Assembly (NCBI GenBank): GCA_025531455.1
Contig: JAMYHL010000055.1
Span: forward strand, 186,001-250,000
Direction of reading: 5' to 3'
DNA length: 64,000 nucleotides
DNA from: Apiotrichum sp. Y4204
Lineage: Eukaryota > Basidiomycota > Tremellomycetes > Trichosporonales > Trichosporonaceae
A program made the translations under genes and the position numbers. The notes under the pieces were generated by a model that saw only the letters and a program-made list of their open reading frames with translations, was not told where the DNA came from and did no database searches. This document shows positions 34,175 to 46,289 of the stretch, one piece after another. Positions within the stretch are counted from its first letter, which is position 1, and every line of letters starts with the position of its first letter.

Positions 34175-37100
34175 ATGACTTCTCCCTCCGAGAAGGGCAA
34201 CAAGCAGGACTACGATAATCTCGCCCGCAATGGCACCGAATCAACTCTAAGCAAGGAGCACGCCTCCGGCGGCGGCGGCGGCGGCAAGCAATATGGCGCT
34301 CTCAACTTTGCCGCCCACACTGCCTCGCCTGCCAAGGTTCTCGAAGCCCTCAACGTTGCCGACTCCACCCGGGGTCTGAGCGACGAAGAAGCCGCTCGCC
34401 GTCTTGAGCAATATGGCCCTAACCGCCTCAAGCCGCCCCCCAAACCCAGCCTGTTCAAGATTTGTATGCGCCAGGTTGCAAATGCAATGACCCTCGTTCT
34501 CAGTGAGTACCAAACGGTGTGGAGCGGGTTCGTTCCTGGAGTTGCATCACTACCTGAACCCACTGCCACGCACCAAAAATAAAAAAATTGGTGGGGTGGT
34601 GATACACTCCGGGATAATCATCTCTACGGAATGCCCGTGCCAGGAGGCCACGCCTCGCCCAGAACGATCCGAGCGCCATCGCGCTCGGAAGACCATGGCG
34701 TCTGTGCATTCTTGGCACTCTCTTGGACCGTACCACACACAAAAACACCTCAAACAAAGATGCAATGCTGACTCGGCAGTCGCCGCCATGGCCGTTTCGT
34801 TTGGTACCCTCGACTGGATCTCTGGTGGTGTCATTGCTGCCCTCGTTATCCTCAACGTCGTCGTCGGCACCTACACCGAGTGGGAGGCTGAGAAGACTGT
34901 CGCCTCTCTTGAGAGTGTCGGCGCTCCCCAGGCCACCGTCGTCCGTCACAATGCAACCCAGACCGTCACTAAGACGATCCCCGTTGACGAGGTCGTGCCT
35001 GGTGACATTATCCTTCTGAAGAACGGTGACATTGTTCCTGCCGATGGACGTATCCTCGAGGGTATGTCCAACCTTGAGATCGACGAGGCTTTCCTTACCG
35101 GCGAGTCCCTTCCTGTTTTGAAGCAGGTCGAGGCCATCGAGGAGGAGAACTGCCCTGTCGGTGACCGTCTCTCCATGGTCTTCTCAGGCGCTCAGGTGAC
35201 CAAGGGTCGCGGCTTTGCCGTCGTTACCCAGACCGCCATGGACACTGAGATTGGAAAAATCGCCGACGCCCTTCAGAACAAGGCTGAGCGCACCGAGACT
35301 GGATTCCAGGCTTTCTGGTACAAGTGCAAGTGCGCTCTCGGTCTTGCCGACACGACTCCCCTCCAGATCAAGCTCAACTCTCTTGCCTACACTCTTCTTG
35401 GCGCCGCCATTGTCATTGCCATCATTGTCGTTGCCTCCACCGGCTTCAACAATGTGCCCATGTCTATTGCCACCTATGCCGTCGCCGCCGCCGTGTCCAT
35501 TCTTCCCGCCTCGCTCATCGCCGTCGTCTCCCTGACCCTCGCCCGTGCGTCCACCGACCTTGCTAAGCGCAACGCGCTCGTCCGCCGTATGGACGCCATT
35601 GAGGCTCTTGCTGCTGTCGACAACGTCTGCTCTGACAAGACTGGTACCCTTACCGTTGGTCGTATGGTTGTCAAGAAGGTCTGGATCCCCTCCCTCGACC
35701 CTCGTGACAACGAGCACGCTCCGACCGACACCCAGAACGGACAGACCTACTCGCTCGAGACCGGCTCCGACCCCTTCTACCCTCGTGGTGACGTTTACGT
35801 TGACCCCAACCCTCTTATCCCCAGCGGCACTCTCGACCTCAACAACCAGCGTCCCACCGGCTCCGACGACGACAACTACGTCGACATCACCCGCATGGAG
35901 GGTGGTCTCAAGGAGCTCGTCCTTTGCACTTCGCTCTGCAACCAGGCTACTCTTACTCGCCCCACTGGAGACGAGGGCTGGGAGGCCAACGGTGACCCCA
36001 CCGAGGTCGCTCTCCAGGTCGCTGCCCACAAGTTTGGTTTTGGCAAGCCTCACCTCACCCACAAGCACCACAAGCCTAAGGAGGTTGCCGGCGGCGCCGG
36101 CGGTCAGCCCCTTCAGCCTGTCACTTCTCGCCGCTCGTCGATCATCCACCGTGAGCCTGCCAACGGTCACTACGAACAGCTTGTCGAGCACCCCTTCGAC
36201 TCCACCGTCAAGCGCATGTCTATTGCATACACCTTCTTCCCTTCGGGCGAGTCTGGTGAGGCCGCCAAGCCTCAGATTATCTGCTTCATGAAGGGTGCCG
36301 TCGAGCGTGTCCTTGACCGCTGCTCCAAGGTCCAAAACCTGCCCCTCACTCCCGAGCGCACCCAGGAGATCATGGCCAAGGTCGACGCCCTCGCCTCTTA
36401 CGGTCTCCGTGTTCTGGCCCTCTGTGGAAAGTACGAGCGCTTCGAGAACAGCGAGGCTCTCAAGAAGCTCCCCCGTGACGAGTTTGAGAAGGACTTTAGC
36501 TTCCTTGGTCTCGCTGGTATCTTCGACCCGCCCCGTAAGGAGTCTGCTGGTGCCGTCGCCGACTGTTGGCGTGCTGGTATCACTCCCCGCATGCTTACCG
36601 GTGACCACCCCGCTACTGCTACTGCCATTGCCCTCCAGATCGGTATCCTTGAGCGCTCTTACGCCAAGGACTCTGTCATGACCGGTCAGCAGTTCGACGC
36701 CCTGACAAACGAGCAGGTTGATGCTCTCGAGGACCTTCCTCTTGTCGTCGCTCGTTGCGCTCCCGAAACCAAGGTCCGCATGGTTGACGCCATCCACCGT
36801 CGTAAGCAGGCTACTGTCATGACTGGTGACGGTGTCAACGACTCGCCTGCCCTCAAGCGCGCCGATGTCGGTGTCGCCATGGGTACCGGATCCGATGTTG
36901 CCAAGCAGGCCGCCCGTATCGTTCTTACGGACGACAACTTCGCCTCGGCCATTCGTGCTATCCGCAAGGGCCGTTCCGTCTTCAAGAACCTTGCCAAGTT
37001 CCTCCTCTACCTTCTCTCTGGTAACCTGGCTGAAATCATTGTTCTGCTCATTGGTCTCGCTTTCAAGGACCGTCTTGGCCAGTCCGTGTTCCCCCTGTCG

Positions 37101-37778
37101 CCTGTCGCTGCCCTCTGGATCAACACCCTCGCTGCTGGTCCTCCGGCTCTTGCTCTTGGTCTTGAGCCCACTGCGCCCGACGCCATGGAGCTTCCCCCTA
37201 CCGACTTCCGCTACATCTTCACTCTGGAGTTCTACATCGACCTTGTCTTCTACGGTTTCCTCATGGGTGCCCTCGCTCTGATCAACTTTGTTATCGTTCT
37301 TTACGGTTACTTCGAGCCCCGTATCCCCAACGACCGCAACATTCTTGGCGAGTTCTGCAACAAGCACCACGGCGAAGACCTCGGCAAGACGCTCTGCTAC
37401 CCCGTCTTCCAGGCTCGTTCCGCATGCTACGCCACTCTCGTCATCATCCTCATGATTCACGCGCTCGAGTGCAAGCACATGTACCGTGGTCTTGCCCAGA
37501 TCAACCTCCGTGACAACAAGGTTCTTCTCTGGTGTGTGGTCGTCCTCATCCTCTCGACCTTCCCCATCGTCTACATCCCCGTCATCAACGACCGCGTCTT
37601 CTTCATCGGCGGCCTCAAGTGGGAGTGGGGAATCGTCTTCGGCATGATCTTCGTCTACCTCGCCTGCACGGAATTCTACAAGTGGATGAAGCGTATCTGG
37701 GCGCGCAGGCACGAGCGCAAGGCCGCCCACCCCGTCTCTGACAAGACTCTCAAGATCGAGAACACCATCCCGGTCTAA
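34175..37778 (+). CDS. ENA1: P-type Na+/K+ efflux ATPase, ENA type (IID)
   Basis: Plasma-membrane cation pump exporting sodium or potassium, needed at alkaline pH and high salt. Two exons, 34175-34502 and 34780-37778, with a 277-nt intron; 1108 aa. Landmarks in order: cation ATPase N-terminal domain (LSDEEAARRLEQYGPN), actuator motif LTGESLPV, membrane helix with ILPASLIAVVSLTLA as in ENA pumps, phosphorylation site SDKTGTLT (D395), FMKGAVERVL in the nucleotide domain, MLTGDHPATA and the hinge MTGDGVNDSPALKRADVGVAMG, then six C-terminal membrane segments. The unspliced frame from 34503 makes nonsense before AAMAVSFGTLDW, which supports the intron. Codon use is strongly biased to GCC/GTC/CTC/CTT, hinting at high expression. 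TATA box and GCCAAG pairs lie upstream. Confidence 0.95.
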
Positions 37779-39127
37779 GCGTCTTGCATGCGGCGCAGCA
37801 GCCACCCACACTGCTCCGCCTTGTAACTCATCACCAAAACTGTCGTCTGGCGTGGATCTTGCGATCGCTTCATTGCGGCCTCGCATGCTCATGGCTAGAC
37901 CATATACATCTACACTAGTTTCGGCTCTTTGGATTTCTCGCAATCAAACAAAATTAATCTTAGGAACTCTGTCAGCAATCAATATATACATACATCTCGT
38001 CAATCATCATTACCATCAAGCATGATAGCCCCAGTTTCTGCTTAGTTCGAAATTGGCTAGGTTGTAGCCCATCGGTCTCCAGCTCGCGCTGCGTAGACTA
38101 GAAGGAAAACTTTTGTAGCGCGTAAGCAATGCAGAAAATAAAAAAAATCTACTTTCCGTCGCAGTCTCGTCAGACGCCGTGTGAACACTCCAAGTTGTCT
38201 TCACTCTTGCCGCACACTGACAGCGAGAGCCACTGTGCTGTGGTCTGGTTGGTCCCAGCTGTCAAGATACATCACACCCATCTTGGTTTGGAAACAGCAG
38301 GTGAATGCAGCCAATTCAACATTGTCCCGACTCGGGGGAACTAACCACTGCCAAACGCTTGAGGACCTGTGAAATCTCTCTCACCGCTCGATATACAAGT
38401 CCAGTCCGATCCCACAGTCTCCCCTCAGACTGGGGGCTCCTTATGGGACGAAATGTCGAGTCGTGTCGCATTTTCTTCCCTATTGTGTGGCGAGATGACG
38501 CCGCCAACAGCATCTTCAGCATGTTAGACATGTCCATCGGGCGCGTTTTCCGTCCCTCTACCTCGTGACATCGTAGCAGCTTTATTCCTCGTAGCGTCGA
38601 TACCGTATGCAAGCATTTATGCCCAATATAAGGTTTTGTCGATTGGAGTACGACACCGGCGTACCAGACGTTGGGCGCGTATGGAGTCTGACCGACAGCC
38701 GACATGTCGGGCACGATGCCTCTATCCTGAACACGAGCACACATTCTTCCCTCCGTAGTTCGCCCTCAATTCGGGAAGGCGACAATCGTTTGTTCCTCAC
38801 GGGTGGAGTCTACCTATCGATGGGAAGCGCGTTTTACGAGACGTAGAGGGCATGGGAAAGGCTCGAGGTTGGCTGATTCTCGAAATGGGCTGGATCATCG
38901 ACTCGGAGCCTATTCTTAGGGGTATCAGCATAGCTGCGCGTGACTCTAGCCTGGCTGCCCACAAATAATGAACGGACCCCTGAAGTGCGCCAGGTAAAGT
39001 AAAGTATCAACACGAGCCTGATTCCCAAAAGTAATGTGGTTAATATCGTCAGTCTCTTGGTGTCAGTATCGCAAGCCCCCGGCCAGCTAAGAAGAGAGGC
39101 TACTCGTATCGCAATACACTATATCTA
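37779..39127. other. Convergent intergenic region, 1.35 kb
   Basis: Between the ENA and bL35m 3' ends. AT-rich poly(A)-type motifs just after the ENA stop; remaining frames (up to 142 codons) have no domain. Nothing further recognised. Confidence 0.5.
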
Positions 39128-39661
39128 TCATGCGCGACCGGGCAACAACCTGCGGAGCGTCTTGGACTGGAGTCCGTCAGTACACCGCCTTTGCACCGTC
39201 ACGTACCTGGGCCTTGTTGGCGTACACGGTTTGCGCGAGGCGGTTGATGCGCGATGCGGAGAAGCCGGTGTTCAGGTGCTGCTTTCCTGCCTGGGCGCGC
39301 TTGAACTGTCGCGTTAGTATCTAAAGAAGCGAGAAGGTGGTTGCGCAGGGAGATCGGAGAGGCAGGTAGGACGTAGGCATTCTAAGATGGGGCCATGGCG
39401 GACAACCTGCTGAAGGAGGTATGAACTAGCAATACCATTGCGCCCATATCAAACGCCTACCTCCCCCGCTTTACGCCTCTCGCGAGCTACTTCGAACACG
39501 ACGCGAGCACTCACAAGACCGCCAGCAGTGACACGGAAGCGCTTCTTGGCGCCCGAATGGCTCTTGAGCTTCTGCGCGACCGCAGACGTCGAGAACGCGC
39601 GCGAAGCCGTCGGTGCCGAGGCGCGCAGGAATCCGAGGCCGAGACCGAGCGAGGAGAGCAT
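39128..39661 (-). CDS. MRPL35: Mitochondrial large ribosomal subunit protein bL35m
   Basis: Three exons: 39661-39515, 39305-39207, 39166-39128; introns 209 and 40 nt; 94 aa. Residues 1-30 are a mitochondrial presequence (LGFLRASAPTASRAFSTS). The rest is ribosomal protein L35: KLKSHSGAKKRFRVTAGG, FKRAQAGKQHLNTGFS, and the terminal KTLRRLLPGRA, which matches the bacterial pattern ending in a basic KRxLP motif. The last intron begins GTACGTGA and must be removed to reach that ending; reading through would end at DGAKAVY. An in-frame upstream ATG at 39775 is possible but would precede the presequence. Small, probably missed by simple gene finders. Confidence 0.9.
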
Positions 39662-39971
39662 CGTGGGCGGCGAGTGTCGATGGTGTGGAGGTGAGTTGGG
39701 CCGAGTTGAGGTGGTCGAGGGAAAAGTCGGGATGGAGATGAGGGACAATGCCAAGCTCTCCCACGGTCGCCTCAAAAATAGGAAAAGCCCCCCAAGTTGA
39801 AAGTGAGTGCCAATCCCGAATCATGCCTTGTGGCGATCCCGCGATTTTGGCCAGCGCTTGTACGCGGATACACATCAGTACGATCTTCATCTTGTTAAAT
39901 GAACGGCCATACGTTTGGCAAATAATAAATTAATAAAGCGCGCAAGCATATCGCGGCATCTGGTTGTGCTA

Positions 39972-39982
39972 TAAAAAAAAAA
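39972..39982 (-). terminator. RNA polymerase III terminator of tRNA-Tyr
   Basis: Run of T on the coding (minus) strand about 26 nt beyond the tRNA 3' end. Confidence 0.7.
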
Positions 39983-40007
39983 GGACGCTGCGCTGACGCG
40001 CTTACGT

Positions 40008-40094
40008 TCTCCCAACCCTGATTCGAACAGGGGACCGACGGATTTGCTAGTTAACCATTACAGTCCGGCGCTCTACCAACTGAGCTATTGAGAG
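40008..40094 (-). tRNA. tRNA-Tyr (GTA) with a 14-nt intron
   Basis: Minus-strand cloverleaf: acceptor CTCTCAA/TTGGGAG with discriminator A, D stem GCTC/GAGC, anticodon stem CCGGA/TCCGT (the outermost pair is a mismatch), anticodon GTA, T arm CCCTG-TTCGAAT-CAGGG. The anticodon loop is 21 nt, i.e. 7 plus a 14-nt intron after position 37. Eukaryotic nuclear tRNA-Tyr genes nearly always carry an intron here. A run of about 11 T downstream (39972-39982 on the complement) is the polymerase III terminator. Confidence 0.93.
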
Positions 40095-40336
40095 GACTTA
40101 GAATCGAATTCTGGCTAGTCGGCCGCTGGACGCTTGCCGAGAGAGGCCAGGGATTTGCGGCTGTCATCGTCGTTGTCAATATGCTTCTCATGATCTCATG
40201 AAGCGAGAAGCATCGGATGACGCCGAACGTGCATGCGGCTTGCTTCGGGCCGACAACGCTGTTGCCCACCTAGACCTAGATGCCGACATGATAACGCAGC
40301 AATGCGCGTTGTCGTTCCACAACAACCACCACAACC

Positions 40337-42051
40337 ATGTCTGCTACACTTGCGCCTAAGGAGCTCTCCCCCGACAACCCGGTGACCGAGGCGTCGGTGG
40401 TTGACACGCTCGCCAAGCTAGACCTCTCACTGCCGTCCGACGAGGTCGAGCACTATACCTCGTTCCTCAAGGGGATCTGGGAGGTGTGGCACCGCGTTGA
40501 TGGTATGGAGGACTATGTGCCCCGCGTGGACGAGAAGCGGTTCCCGCGAGAGGATGTGCACCGGCCCGAGGGGGACGCGAACCCTGCGAATGCGTGGGCG
40601 TGGAAGGTCAAGATCGAGGATAAGGAGAAGCGCGGAGGGATTTTGACAGGCAAGACGGTGTGTCTAAAAGTAAGTGAGAACTGAAAGATAAGGACACCGT
40701 TCCTATTACACGGCATCCTCTCCGTACCTGTACTGACAGAGAGGACAATGTGGTAGTCAAAGGCGTTCCATGTCTTCTGGGCACGGACTTTATCAAAGAC
40801 TGGACACCGGACACGGACGCGACGGTCGTGACGCGCATCCTCGAGGCAGGCGGCACGATCCTCGGCAAGGCAGTGTGCGAGAATATGTCACTGTGGGGCA
40901 TGTCCGACAGCTCGAGCACGGGGGTGATGCACAACGTCTTTGCGGAAGGGTATTCGGCGGGTGGCTCGAGCTCGGGAACCGGCGTGCTCGTCGGCCGCGG
41001 AGACGTGGACCTTGGCATCGGCGGCGACCAGGCCGGCTCGATCCGCCTCCCGTCCAGCAAGAACGGACTGGTGGGTCTCAAGCCCACGTTCGGCCTGGTC
41101 CCGTACACTGGCATCGTCAGCCTTGAGCCGACAATTGACCATGTCGGGCCGATGACCCGAAACGTGCTGGATAACGCCCTTCTCCTCCAGGCCATTGCCG
41201 GCGCGGACGGCATCGACGACAGGCAGATGGCCGGATGTCCGCTGCGCGACGCCATTCCTGATTATCCGGCCCTCGCGAAGGAGAAGGATATCAAGGGCAT
41301 CCGGATTGGACTCCTGACTGAAGGCTTCGACTGCCCGCTGCACGATGACCGGGTCAGTGCGCTGGTCACAGCTGCGGCACAGCGGTATGCAGAGCTCGGC
41401 GCGGTGGTGGAGCAGGTGTCCGTTCCGTTCCACCGTACCGCCCCCGATCTATGGGCCGTGATCGGGCGCTTTTCGGCAGCAGCATCGATGAGCGGTCGTG
41501 GCTGTGGTCGCCGGCAACTGTTCCTCAACGACTTGACTTCCAAGATGCACCCGTTCACGCAGGAGCGTCTCCCAGACCTGTTTGTCGCGAACGCCAACAC
41601 GCTCATTAACGGCATGTGGGGATGGGACCACATGCCGCCCACGCTGTTTGGCAAGGCGACCAACCTCGTCCGCAAGCTCAGAGACGCGTACTATGCGGCC
41701 TTGGACAAATATGACCTCCTCATCATGCCGACTATTCCCTTCCTCCCGCAAAGCCTTCCACCCGCCGACGCGACACTGGTGCAGAAGATGTCCAAGGGTG
41801 TCGGGATGACGTCAAACACGGCGCCCTTTAATCTTGTGAGTTAGATGTCGCGAATCGTGCTCGGCGCTGAACCGCCACAGACTGGACTGCCGGCCATGTC
41901 GCTTCCTGTCGGTTTCCTCTCTTCCAGGGACGAGAAGGCCGCGATGCTGCCTGTCGGAATGCAGATCGTCGGCAAGTGGTATGACGAGCCTACCATCTAC
42001 CGTGCAGCGTACGCCTGGGAGCAGGCGTTTGACTGGAAGACCCAGAAGTAG
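40337..42051 (+). CDS. Amidase (amidase-signature family)
   Basis: Hydrolyses carboxylic amides to acid and ammonia; fungal members are acetamidases or aryl-amide hydrolases used for nitrogen or carbon acquisition. Three exons: 40337-40669, 40744-41835, 41881-42051; introns 74 and 45 nt; 531 aa. Catalytic triad of the Ser-cisSer-Lys type: K111 in TVCLKDN (formed at the splice junction), the cis-serine in AGGSSSGTG (S186) and nucleophile S210 in GGDQAGSIRLP, spaced by 24 residues as expected. C-terminal LPAMSLPVGF and LPVGMQIVGKWYDE are typical of the family. No signal peptide, so cytosolic. The first intron acceptor is an unusual ACAGAGAG/GAC; earlier AGs break the frame. Confidence 0.93.
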
Positions 42052-42570
42052 TCGCCAAGTGGGACGAGACTTAGTGGCTTGTCTAGATCTCTGCATAACA
42101 TTCAAGTGATCACGAGGAAGTGTGAATGGTGGTGATAGCCGAGGCTGGTGGATCCGACTGGAACTCGGCGCTGACGTATTCGCTCATGCACTGCTCGATG
42201 GCAACCCACTATCTCGGTGCACGTGCTGGAGCTAATTGACCTTCGACCTGCTAGCAGTGACCGGCGCTGCCCGTCGTGTCGCTGTTGCGATTAACTCAGT
42301 CAAGGAACCGGTTCACTACATCGGGCGAGTTGGTTCCCACATATCAAACGCAATGAGCTCACGAGTCGGATAGTGGGCAAGGATGCTTCACGACGGGTTC
42401 ACAAGGCTGCTGCTATTCTTGTCTGGCCGTTCGTTCCAAACATTCGTGACATTGATTACTACAGACTACAACTTGCATTGATGGGACGCGGGTGATGGAT
42501 TGATTACCGTGCTATGAGGGCCATGACCGATGCCGTATCCTTATCCTATTATTCCGGCCACAGATGATCA
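42052..42570. other. Convergent intergenic region
   Basis: About 520 bp between the amidase and UBA protein 3' ends. No gene or repeat recognised. Confidence 0.5.
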
Positions 42571-43123
42571 TTACGAGTAGTCGCGAGACTTCATGCGCTG
42601 GATAGCAGCAGCGATGGAGGGGCGGCGGAGCATGACACCGACGGATCCGCGGCGCCTGTCGGCGGGCTCGGCAACCTCGTCCGTGTCCTGACGCGAGCGG
42701 ACACGGTTGAGCACGCCTGCAATGGACGGGCGGCGGCCTTCTGCGATGCGGACGTTGTTGAGTTCACGGACACACACGGGGCAGTCGGGGTGCGAGAACG
42801 GGTCGCCGCCGGATTCCTTGGGGTGCGCGGCATGGACTAGGTACTCGGCAGCACGCTTGGGGTCGTTGCCGGAGAGGTGGAGCTGGCGGGAGGCGACGCT
42901 GCGGGGGAATCCCATAGCGACGAGCTCCTCGAGAGCGGCGTTGTTCTCAGCAACGTTGGGACGGGTGCCGCCCGAGTGCGAGATGCGGCGGACAAAGTCG
43001 CGGAAGCCACCACCGGAGGACCCAGTGGGAGAGGTGGAGAGCATCTGGGCCTTCACCTCTGGAGACGAGTCTGTTGTCAGATGGAGAACCAATGGTGAGG
43101 TACTTACCAACTGAGGTAGACAT
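42571..43123 (-). CDS. Small UBA-domain protein, unknown function
   Basis: Two exons, 43123-43108 (16 nt) and 43070-42571, joined by a 37-nt intron; 171 aa. Residues about 45-92 match a ubiquitin-associated domain (AALEELVAMGFPRSVASRQLHLSGNDPKRAAEYLV: the conserved MGF loop, then NDxxxAAEYL). A CxxC follows (DCPVCVREL), so a small zinc-binding or RING-like remnant is imaginable but too short to call. The rest is basic and serine-rich, with two similar RRPSIA(G/A) segments about 45 residues apart that look like kinase A-type phosphosites. Likely ubiquitin binding; partner unknown. Without intron removal the frame would begin at an internal ATG (MVSTSPLVL), which loses the MSTSV start. Confidence 0.8.
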
Positions 43124-44449
43124 TGTGATGTGAGACGATAGTGAGACGGTTGTGGTTCTTGTTGGTGGTCAGACGATCAGACAGACAGTGGATGAGATGA
43201 TACTCGATGCTGATGTCGGCCGCCATTAAGTATGAATCTGTAGCTGAGGGCACAGTGTACTGGGGTGTGTTTGCCACTGCTTCGCTCCCACGCCCCCGCT
43301 CGCGAGCGGCTAGAGCTTGTTGTGTGTAGGTAGACTCTTCGTCCTTCTCGGAGCGACTCGAACAAAGGTATGAGAGATGAGCGTCACTTGCCACTCACAC
43401 CGCCGCCACGGGCAGAGAGGCAGTCATCGTCACGAGAGCCAAGACATTTGATCAGGTCAGCAGATCACTATCCGTGCCTTGCCGAGACTCCTCCGAAGGC
43501 CCTGTGGTGCCCCTCCTCCCCTTCTGGCCCTCTGCTTCTCTGCCCTCGACAGCGCTCTACCCCGCACGCCCCCCCATCATGCGATCAAATAATGCATAAC
43601 CATCCCTTCCCATAGTTCCATAATCCCGTGTTCGAGAGGCTTGGCTCTGGGCGCAGACTCGTGATCAACTGTCCACAGACTGTGGCGTAACACGCAGTGG
43701 CGTAACCCAGACGCATGCCGCGATACCCTAGGAAGCTGGGAAGCTATATTGTCACGGTCGGCTGGAAGCGCCTCGAACAATGGCAAAGTCAACAGCTCGG
43801 CATGCAGCATTGATTACGACAATAGCAGAGGCGTCAGTTCCAGAAAGGGCACAAACCAAACCAAACCAGAACCCGACAAGAGCCGAGCGAGCCGCTCAGA
43901 CGAGCATCGGACGCGATCGGAAACGATCTGCTATGCACGGACAATGTACATGCACGGACCAGGGATGATCACTTGGACGGACGATCGTTGTTTCTAACCC
44001 AGGGATGATCGTTCCGACGATCCGGGGATTAAGCATCACGCTTCTGGCCGCAAGCTTGGCCGCGGGCTGACGACTAAACAACTTGGGATGTCTTGGCATG
44101 CACTCCCTGCCCGGCACGGAGCGGCGCGCGCCGATCTTCCACTGTCCGCTGTCGTGATGGCCGCGGCCAAGGGACGGCCGTATTGAACAACAATGGCGAA
44201 AACAGCTTACCCCAACAGCTAACCCGTTTATGCATCGGACGCCTCCCAGTTGTATAATTTCTGGTATTCTAGGCCATTCCTGCGCCTCACCTCGCTTAGA
44301 AAACTGTTTATTGTCTTGGGATTATTGGGCATCTGGGAGCACGTTGATGGGGAATCATTCCTGTTATCTTATCACATCACCTGGGGATACAATCTTCGTC
44401 TCTGCCACAATGAACAAACAAGCTGTCGACAACACTGTAATCGTTCCTC
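43124..44449. other. Intergenic region, 1.3 kb
   Basis: Promoter side of the UBA gene and 3' flank of the first sugar porter. Includes two copies of CCAGGGATGATC about 40 bp apart (near 43960 and 44000). No gene recognised. Confidence 0.5.
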
Positions 44450-46289
44450 TCACACCATCCTCCCCTCGTCGTGGTGGACCTCGGCCTTATCCTCGTCCGC
44501 CAGCTCGTCCTGCTTGTGCGCGTCGTGCACGCGCGTCACCTCCTCCGGCATTGGGGGAATCCCATCAGGTGGGAATATCTTCTTTTGGCGGAACTGCATG
44601 TGCTTGCTGCGGCCGCCGAACAGCGGGCCCATGCACTCGATCGGGATACCTTTGGTGTCTGGAATCCAGAACCACACCTGGATAAATGTGAGGACGCAGC
44701 ACGCGCCGTAGAAGAGGAACATGCCGTAGCCGATCGCGACCTGCATGTGCGGCGCGGACATGGTGGCGGCAAAGGACGAGAGCCACTGTGTCGAGGCACC
44801 AAATGCGCCCGTGATTGAGCGGAGAGAGATGGGGAACATTTCGGCCGAGACGATCCACGCGAGCGAGTTGCCGCCCCAGCTCCAGAACCACGAGTAGAGC
44901 ATGATGGCCGCCACGGCGCCCTGGCCCGCCCTGTGCGAGGACGGCGAATGGACGCCAGCTTCCTCGGGCTTTGCGATCGCAATGTAGGCGCCAATGTAGA
45001 ACAGACAGATGGCGCAGCTCATCGACGACAGCAGCCACGGAAGGCGACGCCCAGCACGGTCGACAATCCAGAAACAAAAGGTGATGGCTCCAAACGCCTT
45101 GACGAGGCCGTAGTAGCCGGTGTAGAGGAAGATGTTGGCAGCGTCAATGCCCACAGCCTTGAAGAGTGTCGGACTGTAGTAGTTGATCACGACAGCACCT
45201 GCATGTCAGCTACCAGCCACTGGCACTTTTGACCATCTGACATACCCGACATATTCATGAGAATGAACATTGTGAAGAGAACGACAATACGGTGTCGGAT
45301 GTCCGGCTTCTGGAGCTGTCGCACCGCGCCAACAAAGTACGCCCACACGCCAGTTCTGCCGCCGGTAAGCTCGCGTTCCTGGTCGATCACCATGCGCGCG
45401 AGGGCGACTTCCTCCTGGATGTACGTGTGGTCCTCGGGGAGTTTGCGGATGTAGCTGAGGACTCGGTACGCCTCCTCGTCGCGGCCCTTGCGGAGGAGCC
45501 AGCCGGGCGACTCCTTGAGGATGATCGAGCCAAACGCGAGTAGACCACCCGGGATGAGCTGGACGGCCATGGCGGTGCGCCACGACGAGTCCTTCGAGAC
45601 GTCCATGTGCGACGAGATGCCGTAGTTTATCCAGAAGCCGATGAGACTGCCGGTCTGGTACGCGATCTCAAAGAAACCCGTAAGCTGCCCGCGGATGGCG
45701 GGCGGGGGAGAACTCGGAGATAAAGGTCGGGATGACGGCGGTGAGGATACCAACTGCGAAGCCAGTAATTGCGCGCCCGGCGTAGATTAGATCAAGACTG
45801 TGCTTGGTGACGGTCATGAGAATGGCGCCGACATTGAAAAGGAAAGCGGAAATCTGCATGGGACGCTTTCGCCCGAAAAACTCCATGACTGGGAGTCAGT
45901 CGTTGCCCTGTTGCTCCTGGTTTAAAGCTCACTAGGCCACGCAAAGACAGCACCAAAGAACGCGGATCCGGTAAACGTGGACGTGAGGTTTGTCGTGTTG
46001 GCCGTCTGCTGTGCCTTTGTGAGGTGGTTGATGCCCATCGCAATCTTGAACGAGTCGCGCGCGATGGTCGTGCCGATGAATGCACCGTCCTAAGCTGCGT
46101 GAGCAACCAGTGGGTGAGGAGGTCGGAGGCACTTACATATCCAAATGTAATTGCGCCCATACCTGAGTCGTCAGCGCCGAATCAGCAGTATATCGATTAC
46201 TCACCACACACAACAGCGAGGAAGTAGACCCGGGCATTGTACACACACGCCGGCGTCGGGCGGTCTTCGACACGGTGGAACCCGCCCAT
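44450..46289 (-). CDS. MFS sugar porter (SP family), frameshifted as read
   Basis: Twelve-helix facilitator or proton symporter of the sugar porter family. Exons: 46289-46205, 46162-46137, 46089-45933, 45888-45246, 45198-44450; introns 42, 47, 44 and 47 nt. Motifs: GYDGAFIGTTI in helix 1 (across two splice sites), FFGRKRP loop, IPTFISEFSP-PAIRGQL, KESPGWLLRKGR (PESPR-like), VDRAGRR loop, IPDTKG near the end. The exons sum to 1660 nt, one more than a multiple of three: at 45704-45708 a run of five G (five C on the coding strand) shifts the frame in the middle of the conserved SEFSPPAIRG motif, where four would restore it. So either a sequencing/assembly indel or a broken gene, otherwise about 552 aa. 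Substrate unknown (hexose, disaccharide or quinate type). Confidence 0.82.

Larger units (their letters stand above)
39662..40336. other. Intergenic region with tRNA-Tyr
   Basis: Divergent space between bL35m (leftwards) and amidase (rightwards); holds the tRNA-Tyr gene and its A-tract (T-run on the coding strand, 39972-39982). No other gene seen. Confidence 0.55.

Noticed and set aside
35184..37943. 919-codon open frame antisense to the ENA ATPase (also 238 codons antisense to actin)
   Set aside because: Shadow frames produced by the strongly biased codon use of the sense genes; translations are D/G/V/E-rich without domains.
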